From Amphibalanus amphitrite (lineage: Eukaryota > Arthropoda > Thecostraca > Balanomorpha > Balanidae), in NCBI RefSeq assembly GCF_019059575.1, contig NW_024881617.1, positions 730,501-794,500 of the forward strand: a stretch of 64,000 bases of DNA. Reading direction: 5' to 3'. Numbering within the stretch: position 1 is the first letter of the stretch; every line of letters starts with the position of its first letter. Both the position numbers and the translations under genes were made by a program. Below, one piece after another: positions 49,401-60,066 of the stretch. The notes beneath the pieces are model-generated. The model ran no database searches. It was not told where the DNA came from and was given only the letters and a program-made list of their open reading frames with translations.

Positions 49401-51555
49401 GAGTTCTCCGCGGCGCTCACCGAGGGACAGGTCATGGCGTAAGTGACGGGTGTCGATAGTCGATGCCAATACCCAGACCAGACCAATACTGCTCCTGAAA
49501 CCCAGACATAGGTAGGCGCGTATGGGTATTGGGTAGCCGGCAGGGAGGGCCTACGTAGAGGTATGTTAGCTTATGTGTATGCCTACGTATACTGCATAGA
49601 TACTGTGTCTACGGCAGCGACAGAGCCTCCCAACCTTTGAGTTTTGACTGAACTGTACTGTACTCGCAGGCCCGACTGCTGATTGAACTGTACTGGACGC
49701 GCAGGCCCAACTGCTTCTGTCAGGCAGCAGCTGTTACTCCCTTCCAACTGCTAACTTCGGGCTGTTGTACTTTTCTCGCAGGTACTGCGGCCACGGCAGC
49801 GGCAGCCAGTACCTGCCGACGGAGAAGCTGCGCGCGCTGCACTGTAACGCCGTGGCGCTGCTGTTCGGCTGCAGCAGCGGTCAGCTGGTGCAGCCCGGGC
49901 CGACGGCCGACCCGCACGGCTCGGTGCTAGCTTACCTGATGGCCAACTGGTGAGACAGCTGGGTGGAATGTAAGGTAGAAAAAGATGGCGGGCGAATACG
50001 CACTACACAGGAGTTGAAATGAAATGGACCACGAAAACTGTGTTTGTGGGACGAGGGCGATCCTGGTAGCCGCGTTAGTTCTCTGTGGCAGTATGACAGT
50101 TACCGTGATCTTTGGTAACCTTTGGACTGCTCACTGTGGTATGTAGTCGTACGTCTGAGTTACTGCGACCCTCTGAGCTACCTGTGGTAATATGGGACAG
50201 TATATCTGTCAGCTATCGTGGTCCCTAGTAACTTGTGGTCGGTCATAGTGTTTCTGACAGTTACTCTTCGTCTGTTCCACAGTCCGGCGATTCTCAGTGT
50301 GTCTCATTGTGTCCTTCTTTACCCACAGTCCGGCGATTCTCGGTGTGTCTCACAGTGTCCCTCTTTACCCACAGTCCGGCGATTCTCGGTAACCTGTGGC
50401 CGGTGACAGATAATATGCTGGACACGTACTCCAAGGCCGTCATTGAACAGTGGACAGGTGAGGACTGAGCGGCATCAAACTGAGTGTCAAAGGACTGTCT
50501 CTCGTGGGCGTCGGCCTGTCAATGAGATTCCTGGATTAAGATTCCGGATGGGGAAAGTGCAACTGATGTTTACAAAACGCTTACAAGAACTGGATACTTT
50601 GTAATAAAGTTTTACAAAAAAAGTTATAGTGGGTTTTATTTGTGTTGTGTAGAGTAGGACAGTGGTAGCTCCAGCGTTCAAGGTTTGTTCTTTCTGCGCT
50701 TTGATAGCAGGACGGTTTGACAACTCTTCGTTGGTATGAACTTCAACTAAATGTTCAACTAAATGAAAAATGAAATGAGACTTCTAGGTATGACGTAGTG
50801 TGTACTGAAAAGGTGTTTGACGCATCTGTTCTAAACTGACACCTCCCGTTGCAGACGGCCCCGGTGGCCGCAGTCTGCCGGAGGCGGTGTCGGCAGCGCG
50901 CAGCTCAGTCACCTCCTGGTTCATGGCGGCAGCACCGGTCGTGTACGGCCTCCCGGTCACTGCCGACCACATCCGACCTCGCCAGCCCGAGACCCCCTGT
51001 CCGGCCGCACAGACGATGGGCGACACCTCCCGGCTGAATGCTGCCGGTGACCAGTCCAAACTGGACGCCAGTGTCAACAAGTCCAGGTTGAATGCCACCA
51101 TGGAGCGGTCCAAGGCGAGGCGGGGAGAGGACCGGCTCGGACTAGATGCCACCGCTGACAGCTCGAAACTGAACGCTCTCACCGACCGAACCAACATGAC
51201 GGGAGTGCCGGACAGCTCCTGTGTCGGGCTGCTGGAGGCGCTGGACAGAGATGATAGGGCGACAGAGAAGTCGCGTGCCGACACGACGCGGGATAGTGTC
51301 AGCACGGAGCCTCCCCTGGACCGCACTCAGTCGGAGAAGGCGTCACAAAAGGATCCTGTGGAGAGCAAGAAGACCGCGGCGCGGGGCCTGACGCGGATAC
51401 CCACCAAGGTGGCATATGGCACCGCCAGGAGCGCGGCCGGCACGGAGCGACCGCGCAGCGCTGGACGGGGTGGAAAGAAAGCGGCAGCGACGGCAGAGGT
51501 GGCTGCCGAAACCAAAACGACGGCCCGACCGCAGCGCGCCAGCCGCAGAATATGA
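46454..51555 (+). CDS. Sse: short separase (cohesin-cleaving cysteine protease) with C-terminal tail
   Basis: Eight exons: 46454-46604, 46972-47104, 47532-47680, 48036-48307, 48810-49438, 49782-49949, 50375-50457, 50855-51555, total 2286 nt, 761 residues, phases consistent. Separase cuts the kleisin subunit of cohesin at anaphase and is held inactive by securin. The C50/CD-clan landmarks are all present: LVLDREVQRYPWE (about 344-356), YILNPAGDL (397-405), the catalytic His in YCGHGSG (His449), the catalytic Cys in LLFGCSSG (Cys475, 26 residues after the His as in human), GNLWPVTD, and FMAAAPVVYGLPV (551-563), where human separase ends. About 198 more residues follow, with nonapeptide repeats and a basic end. 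The start ATG has a good context (GCCATGG), and an in-frame TGA lies at 46439-46441 just upstream in the same exon, so the protein seems genuinely short, like the fly enzyme (about 630 residues) and unlike human (about 2100). Splicing of the N-terminal exons is the least certain part. Confidence 0.93.
46850..46998 (+). repeat. duplicated acceptor region of separase exon 2
   Basis: The acceptor and first exon bases CCAGGTCTGGTGATTCAGCG occur at 46900/46901 and, 71 bp later, at the real junction 46971/46972. Only the second copy continues into LQYLSAGQPLEALHYLAE. The first could serve as an alternative acceptor but would run into a different sequence. Confidence 0.75.
47287..47488. mobile_element. 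foldback/MITE in separase intron 2
   Basis: The two ends form long imperfect inverted arms: a left part containing AAGTCTCGCGGACGGCAAAG and a right part whose complement contains GGTCTCGCGAACGACAGAG. A second inner inverted pair surrounds the centre (GGCATTTTGGGC / GCCCAAAACGCC). The ends are GCCGG / CCGGC. I saw no clear target duplication, so the outer limits are approximate. Confidence 0.6.
47945..48056 (+). repeat. duplicated acceptor region of separase exon 4
   Basis: TACAGACAGGACGGTGATCC (junction 47966/47967) is repeated 69 bp later as TACAGACTGGACGGTGATCC at the real junction 48035/48036, with similar upstream TCCGCTC-rich tracts. Both have usable AG dinucleotides. Confidence 0.75.
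48341..48401. mobile_element. 61-bp palindromic insertion with 8-bp target duplication
   Basis: Perfect 20-base inverted arms (CATAGAGATCTTATATACAT and its complement) enclose a 21-base AT-rich spacer. The octamer GCCAAACG is present on both sides (48333-48340, 48402-48409). The element lies 33 bp inside separase intron 4, just after the donor of exon 4. It is extremely small for a transposon-derived element. Confidence 0.75.
49649..49715 (+). repeat. duplicated acceptor-like unit before separase exon 6
   Basis: TGAACTGTACT...CGCAGGCCC(G/A)ACTGCT occurs twice about 34 bp apart. The real acceptor (TTGTACTTTTCTCGCAG, 49781/49782) is related but diverged. Confidence 0.5.
50273..50396 (+). repeat. 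triplicated acceptor region of separase exon 7
   Basis: CACAGTCCGGCGATTCTC occurs at junctions 50282/50283, 50328/50329 and 50374/50375, spaced exactly 46 bp. Only the third reads through GNLWPVTD; the first two run from GATTCTC into GTGTGTCTCA. Confidence 0.85.
50603..50608 (+). terminator. intronic polyadenylation signal in separase intron 7
   Basis: AATAAA lies 135 bp after an in-frame TGA (50466-50468) reached if the exon 7 donor is not used, and is followed by a GT-rich stretch (GTGGGTTTTATTTGTGTTGTG). A transcript ending here would lack the last exon, including FMAAAPVVYGLPV and the tail. Confidence 0.5.
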
Positions 51556-52145
51556 ATCAACTCGTAGGCAGGCTCTGTTACCTCGACGCGGCGGGAGGTG
51601 ATTGATAGTACTCTTGTGTGAACCTGCCCATCGTGATTTTTAAGTGACTCATCCCCTGCGTTGTGCTCCGTGGTGTATCCCGTTTTAGCGCGATGTAGTG
51701 ACTGTTACCATTTCGACTATGTATCGCAGACGTACGCCACTGAGTGCAGTTTTAATTCATGTTATAGTAAACGGCACATCGAGTATAGTCGAGTGTATTT
51801 GTAATGGTGTTCATAGCTTAGCCGTTTACGATACACGATTCACGGAGGCGCAAGCACCCCGAAGACATAAAGGCGCAAAGATTCACAGTACGATCCGTCG
51901 ATTCCCGCGGTCCTTATTCCAGCGGATCCCGCACGCAGTGTTTGTGGTTTGTGTCTATTTGTAGTGCGTACCGTACACGCTCCGTTTGTAGTACTTAAGT
52001 CCTAAATGTTAGTATCGGACGGGACCGACCTGCTCGTGTCCCACTTCGATCACATTTCACAGCGCGTCAATAACTTAGGACCCTCCTGACTCCACGACCC
52101 TCGCCCAGCGGAAGCCTGCCCTCAAAACCCCTACCCATCCACTCA
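51556..52145. other. convergent 3' region between separase and TFIIE beta
   Basis: About 590 bp. I saw no AATAAA or ATTAAA on the plus strand for separase. On the minus strand ATTAAA (plus TTTAAT at 51751-51756) could end TFIIE beta transcripts. Confidence 0.45.
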
Positions 52146-54521
52146 TCAACCCTCATCATAGGTCTCCAGCACGTCCTTCAGATGGTCGTTGTCCTTGGGC
52201 GCCTTGTTCTTCCGCTTTCCTCCGCGAGACTTCCGCTTGGGCGGCACCAGCTTCTTCAGGCCGTGGTCATGCATCGCCTGGAGACCCTGGCGCTCCAGGT
52301 ACTCCTCGATTTTCTCGTCGTCGACGCCGCGGACAGGCACGCTGCGCCACAGCTTGGCCAGCTCCTCGTCCACCTGGAAGCGGGCCGTGCGGTCGTTGTA
52401 GAAGATGACCTTCTTCTTGTCCTGCGGCCGGACGATGTAGGTGATGTCGTTGGCTATTTGCTGAAAATGGAGAAGGGAAAAGATCAGAGGGCGGCCGGGG
52501 ATGCTGCTGCATACACAGCGCTGTGTTTGAGGCGGTGGAAATGTTTCAGACCAAATCGACGCACGTACCAAATACATTACAATGGAGTGAGATTTTTATT
52601 TGTAAAATGCTGACATTTTCACAACATACAATGAGCCTAGTGAACACCAGGCAAAAACAGTGGGCACATAACAACTAGCACTGCAACATTTACTTTCATA
52701 AAACGAACCAGCCTTTAAACGCCCATGTAAATAATGTGCAAATAGCAAATGTGCTCAATTATAAGCAGCTAGTTTAGTCATACAGGATAGTGAAAACAGC
52801 GCAATGCAGAGAACTAAGACGATAAAAATAAAAACAAATCAGGATCGGAAGATACCTAGAGTAAAGTTTAAATTTCGTCTCGACCTTTTTATCTGGCACA
52901 ATTGTTTGTCATCCAAATTCGCTGATGTCCTGCTTTCGCCTAAGTAAGTTCAATATGAAGCCTTATGACTATTCGCCTCTTCCCGAGCTCCATCGTACCC
53001 CATCACCCACTACTGACTTCTCTATTCCTGCCCCGGCCCGCCTGTCCCTCCACACAGACCCCTCAATGTCTCGTCCGTACCTTCATAATGCGGTCGCAGT
53101 TGGGCAGGCTCTCCTGCACGTCCTCTAGCAGCAGGCCGCCATAGCCCTTGAGGTCGTGCTTCCGCAGTAGCTTCAGCATCGTCTTGCGGTCCCGCAGATC
53201 GTACGGCGGCTTGAACTGGTACTTGCCCTCCGGCGTCACCATGATCTTCGGGTTGCTAGGCAACGCCTCTGTCTGTAGCCACTGTGGGCGATAGGCAGTG
53301 CATTTCGTCAATATGTAGACACATTACCTGTGGGAAGGGACCACACCAGGAAGAACGCAATATGTATTATCGACACCGTCTGAATTAAAGCTACGCTGGT
53401 CAGTCAACAAACACAAAATTATCCGTAAAAAGAAATTCGTAGAAGCTACATACCAATGTATCCCCATGTCAGATAAATCAGGTAACAAACTTGTAAAGCA
53501 TATCGCCGCTCGACCGTTTGTGAATTATAATGAGGTTGACTGGAACGCTATGATGCCACTCATACGCCGCACGTCCGCGCCTTATTCCACGAATTCCACT
53601 TCTCCCCACGCCCCTTCCACATTCGGCTCTCACCTGCTTGACTTTGGAGCCGGCGTCCAGCTGGTTGGTCTCATCTAGGATCTCCTCTAGGGTGAGCGGG
53701 TACAGATTGCCCTCCTGGTGGCGCTTGCGCATGTGTTTGACGATTTTGGCCAGCACGCCGAAACGGTACTGAGAGCTGCCCGATACCATTTTCAGGCTGG
53801 ATGACAGAAGGGAGGGTGGTGAGTGTGTCGGGTCGGGTGGTGGGACCACCACAGGCTGGGGGACAAGCCATATCACTGCCAACTAGCTGGAAGGACCGGT
53901 CGCACCCGGGCGAGACCACGGAACGGTCCGAAATAAAAGGTGCGTTTTGCACACATATTGCGAAATGAGCTTACACTTATAATAAAATGCTCTTGAAGTT
54001 AACGAAGTAAATACGCTACAAGGTAAGCCAATCGAGTTGATAAAATGATTCTCTGTAAGTGCTAGTATACTTTTGGTCTTTCTAAATCCAGGTTAGGCAG
54101 GGCTAGCTTACCTGTGAATGTCGCCAGGGGTCGGTCCAGTTTTAGCCTTCTTTTTTGGAGGCTCGCTGACACTGGGTTTTGAAGGTGCCTTCTTTGGTTT
54201 GGTTTCCACCCTAGAAACACACAACATATACAATTCTTACCACCTGACACGCATTGGCATAAGTGTCCCACAAAATTGCATGGAAAAATGGAAACACACT
54301 AGATATTTCTTAAATGAGCAAGCAGTGCCAATGATCTGCAACAATACAATATCAAAGAGTCAATAATGAACATTGAAAAGCAGCATCATTATTGTAGGCA
54401 TGTGATTGTGAAAAAAACATTCAATTGGTTGCACTCAGAGTCCTCCAGTTTAAACTTACACAGGGGTGGCCATTGCCTTCTTTCGGAAGGCATCTCTCTC
54501 CTTCAGTAGTGATGGATCCAT
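52146..54521 (-). CDS. GTF2E2: general transcription factor IIE subunit 2 (TFIIE beta)
   Basis: Five coding exons on the minus strand: 54521-54460, 54210-54112, 53796-53634, 53281-53081, 52460-52146, 840 nt, 279 residues (human 291). TFIIE beta pairs with TFIIE alpha in the nucleus and helps recruit TFIIH and melt the promoter for RNA polymerase II. Seen: start [21 protein letters not shown] as in the family; a Lys/Pro-rich linker (PPKKKAKTG); the first winged helix from about residue 60 ([30 protein letters not shown]); the second around [20 protein letters not shown] to [16 protein letters not shown]; then [22 protein letters not shown] and a very basic segment [12 protein letters not shown] before a short acidic end. 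A splice acceptor 15 nt upstream of the ATG (exon starts at 54536) predicts a non-coding first exon further upstream, probably near 56100. The gene converges on separase with a gap of about 590 bp. Confidence 0.97.
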
Positions 54522-54536
54522 AATGGTTATGTATTC

Positions 54537-56100
54537 CTGAAAAAGAGCACATATGTTGGACTTAATTTACATGCAATGCATAGGATGACAAAACAAAAGC
54601 CAACATCAACCAAGACCATACTGATTACTGATCAAAGGCTCACCCTTTGTCTTTTTAAAATGATAAAATGTACACTCTACAGACCTACCAGGTTTATATA
54701 GCCTTGCTACAGACCCATAAAGAATTAACATTTGAGCAGCCCTGCTATCAGACGTAAGTTTAAAAGAGCAAAAGTCTACAAGCTGAAGGCTTTCAGCCCA
54801 AGGACTTGCTGCCACTAGGATCAAAATAGAGCTACATGCCTTCTTATGGGATAAAGTAAATAAGAAGTACATTTAAGTACTACCCAAATTTTCAGATATC
54901 CCCATAGTTTTTGGGTATCATAACCTGAATCATGAAAAAGGTACTCTCCCAACAAAAAGGACACATATTTAAATCCCAATAATGATCCATCAATCATGGA
55001 CAAAATAAAAGCAGAAAATAATATGCAAATCAGGAATGACTAGAAACAATGTCTTAGAATTGAGATTCTGACACTGCAGTGTGCCAGCACAATCACCATA
55101 TGGCACACAGTACACAATCAAAGCACTTTCACTTTCAACATGATTCCCAGTACAATAACATTATTTACTTGCCGACAATCTGAGCAAAAACAAATGAGAT
55201 ACCTATGGTCTCCTTTGGCATCAGGCATGCTTTATAAATTGCCAGGACTGTACAGATACCTATAAGTTGGTAAGCACTTAGCTCATGCGGACACCAAGCA
55301 AAAAAAACACTCATATTGAAGACCTTGGTGACGGTCCCTACAAGACAATAATTGGAATAGACTGACGTGGCCAGACAGCGTAACCAAGGACTGACGTTAC
55401 CAGACAACTACCAATTCTGAATTCATTGGCGCAAATCTTCGTCCAATATAGGTACTTTTATGCAAGGCTTCTACTACCTTAAGACTAGTCAAACTATCAA
55501 ACTAAAGCTACAATGTGCACGGTGAGGCCAGGTCAGGTAATGCTCATAAAAATCAAAATGCTCTTTATTTGATATTTTCTGGTTGAAAACAGTCATAAAC
55601 GCAGAATTCAATTTGTTTTGGAATCGACGGCTACATAAACGGCTCAGTAAAAGAAAGCTTTAACCTTTCCCATACATACTTTTCACAACTGAAGAATTCA
55701 AATATAGACAAATATGAAGACGCCCTGTGAAAGACTCCCCCCGAAGCACAAAAAACAAATAACGCTCCCGACGTTCCTACAGTGAATCAGCGAACGACAA
55801 AAATGCACAAATATTCATTAAAATAAATTGTCTCTTCTGCGCCATTATTCCTTATTTATGTTCAAAAGCAGATGTCAGTCTGTGCTGCTTTGTTATTGTT
55901 GCGTTCATTTTGCATTATTTAAACAGTTTTTGAGATATGTTGCATAATTTTAATTTTAAAATATATTGATGCCTCATAAACTAGGAATTCAAGTTACAAG
56001 TTCGACAAAATTTTAACAAAAGTATTTACGATATCAAACTATTCTGTTGACGACAGATTTTTCAGAACATGTTTCGTGAAAGGCTCGTTTATTTGCTCAC
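54537..56100. other. presumed leader intron of TFIIE beta
   Basis: AT-rich sequence between the acceptor in front of the TFIIE beta start (54537/54536) and the CpG-rich promoter block. No coding sequence, RNA gene or clear mobile element was recognised. Confidence 0.4.
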
Positions 56101-56112
56101 TGCGCATGCGCA
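56101..56112. promoter_or_regulatory. palindromic NRF1-type site in a likely bidirectional promoter
   Basis: TGCGCATGCGCA is a perfect palindrome matching the consensus YGCGCAYGCGCR of NRF1 (Drosophila erect wing). It lies between the divergent genes TFIIE beta (-) and nemo-like kinase (+), at the edge of a CpG-rich block 56100-56400. NRF1 sites are common in housekeeping promoters. On the minus strand a donor-like GTGAGC directly follows the site, so it may sit at the end of the TFIIE beta leader exon. Confidence 0.55.
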
Positions 56113-56269
56113 AAAGCAAGGTCTTGTTATGCGAAGATTTCCGCGTCCGCTTCACTCGCACTCCCCTCTGCGCGGCGACAGCTGCGCCCGATCGTCTCTC
56201 TGAGAAACGGGCGACGCTGGTTAGGGGGTGAGTCGGGTCGACTTTCACGAGGAACGCGTCGAGGGGCAC

Positions 56270-56491
56270 TAGGGTTGTTGTTCGTCGAGCAGTGAGGTGC
56301 GGATTAGTCGCGTGCGCGAGGCTAAGTGCTCCGGAGGTGTGTCGTGTGTCTCAACCTGTGCTCCGCGTTGCGTTGTGAAAGTTCTCTCTGAGAATAAGTG
56401 AAATCTTGTTCTCTAGTGTTTCTGAATTTCAATTATCAAGCAGCAAAGCTAGAAGAAATTTGGAACCGCTCAAGCTCTAGCCAGCAAGCAG
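56270..56491 (+). other. probable non-coding first exon of nemo-like kinase
   Basis: GC-rich, CpG-containing sequence that changes to AT-rich intron-like sequence after a donor-like GCAAGCAG/GTCAGT at 56491/56492. The next acceptor on this strand that leads into coding sequence is 58766. The left end is not defined; the start given is approximate. This is inference from composition and splice-site context only. Confidence 0.4.
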
Positions 56492-58793
56492 GTCAGTACG
56501 AATGCTCTCCAGGCTGAGGTCCAATGTCGATTCCGGAATGTGTTGATGTGGCAGTGGGTAATTGGGCTGTGACTTCAATTTTTTCAGTCCTCATCATGCT
56601 TCAATGCATTAGTAATTTTTATTTAATCATTTCAGCATTTTTTCCTTTTTACAAGCATACTGTTTCTATCCTGAAGTGCTAAACTGACTGAACCCTTCTT
56701 GACGTGGCACCTTGAGCTGTTCTGTGCTATTCATTTCAATTTTGATAGGCTATGGCCATTGTTTTCTCTTTAGGAATAATGTTATCTTTTTTCATTGCCT
56801 ATTACATTTTCAATAACTTTCAAAAGTTCTGTAAGCCAGTTGAGATGTTTAAACTCCTTGAAAATAGCTTTTCAGCTTGTTGGAAACCTATTCTATTCTT
56901 GCATAATGGGTACCTACCTGCTACACCTTTGTCAGCATGCTCTCTGAGTGATAGAAATGTGATTCAGTGATGGTCTTCTGCTGGTTATCAATTTAGTCTT
57001 GCTCGATTTTTTTTTCCTTTCTAGCCATAAATGATATTTTGAATTAGACTTGATATAAAACTTGCACCCTTGCCACTCTCCAGCTCTTACAAGAGTTGGA
57101 ACTTGGATTTGATGCAGACTATTTACAATTTCTTCATACTTCGTAGTCCCATCATTAGGTACCTATTCAATTCAGCTATATTGTTTATGTTATCTTTTTA
57201 TTTTGTGTGAATGCTCACTTCTAATGATTTTTAGAATCTACATGTGCCCTATGCACTCACTACATCCTACATATATCTTCTTTAATTGCGATTATAGCAG
57301 ATTTTTCTCGTTCGAAACTGGAGAAGTTCCCTTCGGTCGTCGGTAATGGGTCTGATTTGAAAGTTGGCCCGTTACATCAGCCAGCTGTACGCCAGTAGGG
57401 TCGTCACTTGCCGATCGGTCGCGAGGCATACACCGTAGGGAGGTCGCTGATCGATGACGCTGCTTGGTTGAAACGAAGCATTCACAAACCCTTGGAGGGT
57501 CTTCGTTTCACACCGATTATGGAGCTAAATCACCGTTACCTGATGACTCTCTTGTGTATCGTTTTATTCATTTGTCTGTGAATGGAGTGGATGGGATCCA
57601 GCCGGTGGAGTACCGAAGTATTAAAGTAACCTTTCACCGTCAAAGTCCCCGGAAAACTGGCAAACACAAGAACGTCATCAGCATCGAATTCTTACGAAGA
57701 AGTCTTGTTCGCAAACACCCACCGTGGACCTCAGCGTCTTGGACGTCGTGTCCTTGGTGCTGCCGGCCGCCATTATGTCTGCCCTAATCCGCGCCGCCCT
57801 GCCGGCCGTTTTTGCCACTCCGCGGAGGGCTTTGTAGGGCCCGCTGTTAGCCATCTATCGGAGCCCGGAAATGGAGAGATGACCTGGCCTCGAGGCCTTC
57901 AACTCCCAAGACAAACATCTGCACGGCGGAGATGGACGTTTCAGTATGCACGCGGCTCGCGGCCTCTGTCGGCGCTTCCCTCCCGTTCACTTTGTCACAA
58001 GAACTGGCTCACCTCAGCCGAGAGGCGGCCGGCGTGTCCGAGAGGAATGTCCCGCGCCGAGCAGCACTCCGGCCGGTTCTTTTTGCTCGTGTCAATCGGG
58101 CTGGCTGCGTGTTGTGTACTTACTAACAACTCGTCGCATATCGTGGCACGTCAGGGTCGTTTGCCGCCACCCTGCGCTCTGTAGACGGGTTATGCACGGT
58201 GGGCTATCTAGCAGCGAGTGATGGATGTCTTCTGACGCGAGCTCTGACGAGCCGTCCCGTGTCCGCGTCCCGGCGAGCCGTGGCGGGCCGCCATGGCCGC
58301 GGCGGGACCTCGAGACTGGAATGTGTTCCGAGGACAGTTGGCCATAGCTCTTACCATATAGGTCGCGAGAAGTGACAGGGCGCCCGTTTCGGTGGGACGC
58401 GTGGACGTTTTATACATGGAAATCGTGCGCACGTGGGATCTCACACTCCTCCGTATCGATATGGAATAATTGCATGTTAACAACCAATATATGAGGATAA
58501 AGATGCCAACTTTATGACCAGTTTGACGTCAAACCTATTGCTTTTCCCTAACAAGTGTGTTACTGTTATCTCATGTGCTATTTTGGATTTTGTTTCGTTC
58601 TTTATTTGTCGTTTTCCCTAGCAATCCTTAACACCCTTTTTGCCCGCTATGTCTAATCTGCTGTTTCGTTCAGCTGAAGTTGATATTTTAACCTCCGTCT
58701 TCTCGCCCTATCCCGTGCTCCGAGTGAACCCAACCCAACCTGACCTGCCTCTCTCCGCTTTTGCAGGTGTCTCGGCGTGCCGCCGCCCCTCCG

Positions 58794-58963
58794 ATGGCCG
58801 TGGTCGGCACACGCAGCTCCCGGCAGTGCATGATGGCGTTCCACGCAGTGAACGGGCCCCACAACGCCATCCTGGCCGCCGCGCAGCCCACCTTCTCGTC
58901 AGTAGTGCCCACGGACGCGCAGCCCGACAGGCCCATCGGCTACGGCGCGTTCGGTGTCGTCTG
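58794..58963 (+). CDS. nmo: nemo-like kinase, first coding exon only (gene continues past window)
   Basis: Exon from acceptor 58766/58767 to donor 58963/58964, with ATG at 58794; 56 codons plus two bases. The end reads QPDRPIGYGAFGVV (residues 43-56), followed by a Trp codon completed across the intron. This is the glycine-rich ATP loop of Nemo/NLK, a proline-directed MAPK-like kinase acting on TCF/LEF and other Wnt, Notch and TGF-beta pathway factors. The N-terminal part (SSRQCMMAFHAVNG) resembles the family's short start but lacks the long His/Ala runs of vertebrate NLK. The reading frame is open upstream of the ATG back to the acceptor, so a start in an earlier exon cannot be excluded, although none was found. 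I searched by eye to 64000 for the next exon (the segment with the catalytic-lysine strand) and did not find it, so intron 1 exceeds 5 kb. Confidence 0.88.
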
Positions 58964-60066
58964 GTGAGTAGAACCTCTGGGGTAGCTGTAGCAGTGGGGT
59001 GGGGTGGTTACGATGCTGGAAGAGTATGATGGATATACGGTACAGTCTAATGGTTGGAGTGTGAGATGTTTTTCGTCTCTCACTGAGAAAGAAAGGTTGG
59101 GGACCGTAAATATGCTTCAGTGGAGCCTAATTGTTGAAAATGTAGTGGTATGCCTTAGTCCGGGGTATGCACTAAACCCCAGAGTCTTATGTAAATCTGT
59201 CTATGATGGGCGATATCTGGTAGGTGTATATGCGAGTCGCCATCTGGACGTTGGTGCCTTTCAGAGCCGCATTGCAGAACTGAATGTCCGATATGTCGCG
59301 TCACTGCCGAGCACCGTTTCCCTCGCTGGAGCTCAGACAAGGAAGTTATTCCAATGTCAGTGTCCGGATTCGATACGTGGAAATGGACCGGTGCCGTCCT
59401 GATGGTAATCGATAGCGGTCCTCGCTCCCCATCCTGTCGTGGAGGTTTAGAGAGCACTGGTCGTCACCGACTGGACCTCTAAATCGTGGGTCACAGCTGC
59501 TAACGAGAGACGACCAGCAGCTCAGCGACGGACGGCCCGCGGCTGCCGGGTGATGTCCAACCGTCGGACAGCCGCGGGGATGGATGGGAACTGGGATGGG
59601 TAATGGAAAGGGAGCAGCCCTGATTGCTGTCTGCTGTGCTGCAGAGAGAAAACCCATTCACAGTCGATCATTAGCTGGAAGTTTAATGTTTTGATAAGCG
59701 AATTTTTGGTGGGCTTGGTCGTGGCAACTTCTACATATATGTCCACTCCGCTATGTCTGTCACAGCCCATGTTCACAAACGAACACCGTCGCCCCCTCCT
59801 CGCCAGTCACCGGAGACCAGTATGTCGGTTCTCGATACGCCCAGTAGTGCTAACTTTGGGAAATACCTGGTCATACCGGCTGCATAATCCATGACGTCGG
59901 TGGCCATGTTCGACGGTTTTCCTGTTTACTTTTGGCTGCCGAAGGTGGTGTGCTTGACTATGAATTGCGCGCCAGTTGTTGCGATGACTCATGGCAGTTT
60001 TGGAAGCTTACCCGTGCGTTCGTCGTAAGCCATGTAAAGTTCAGATATATCAGATTATAATGTGTC

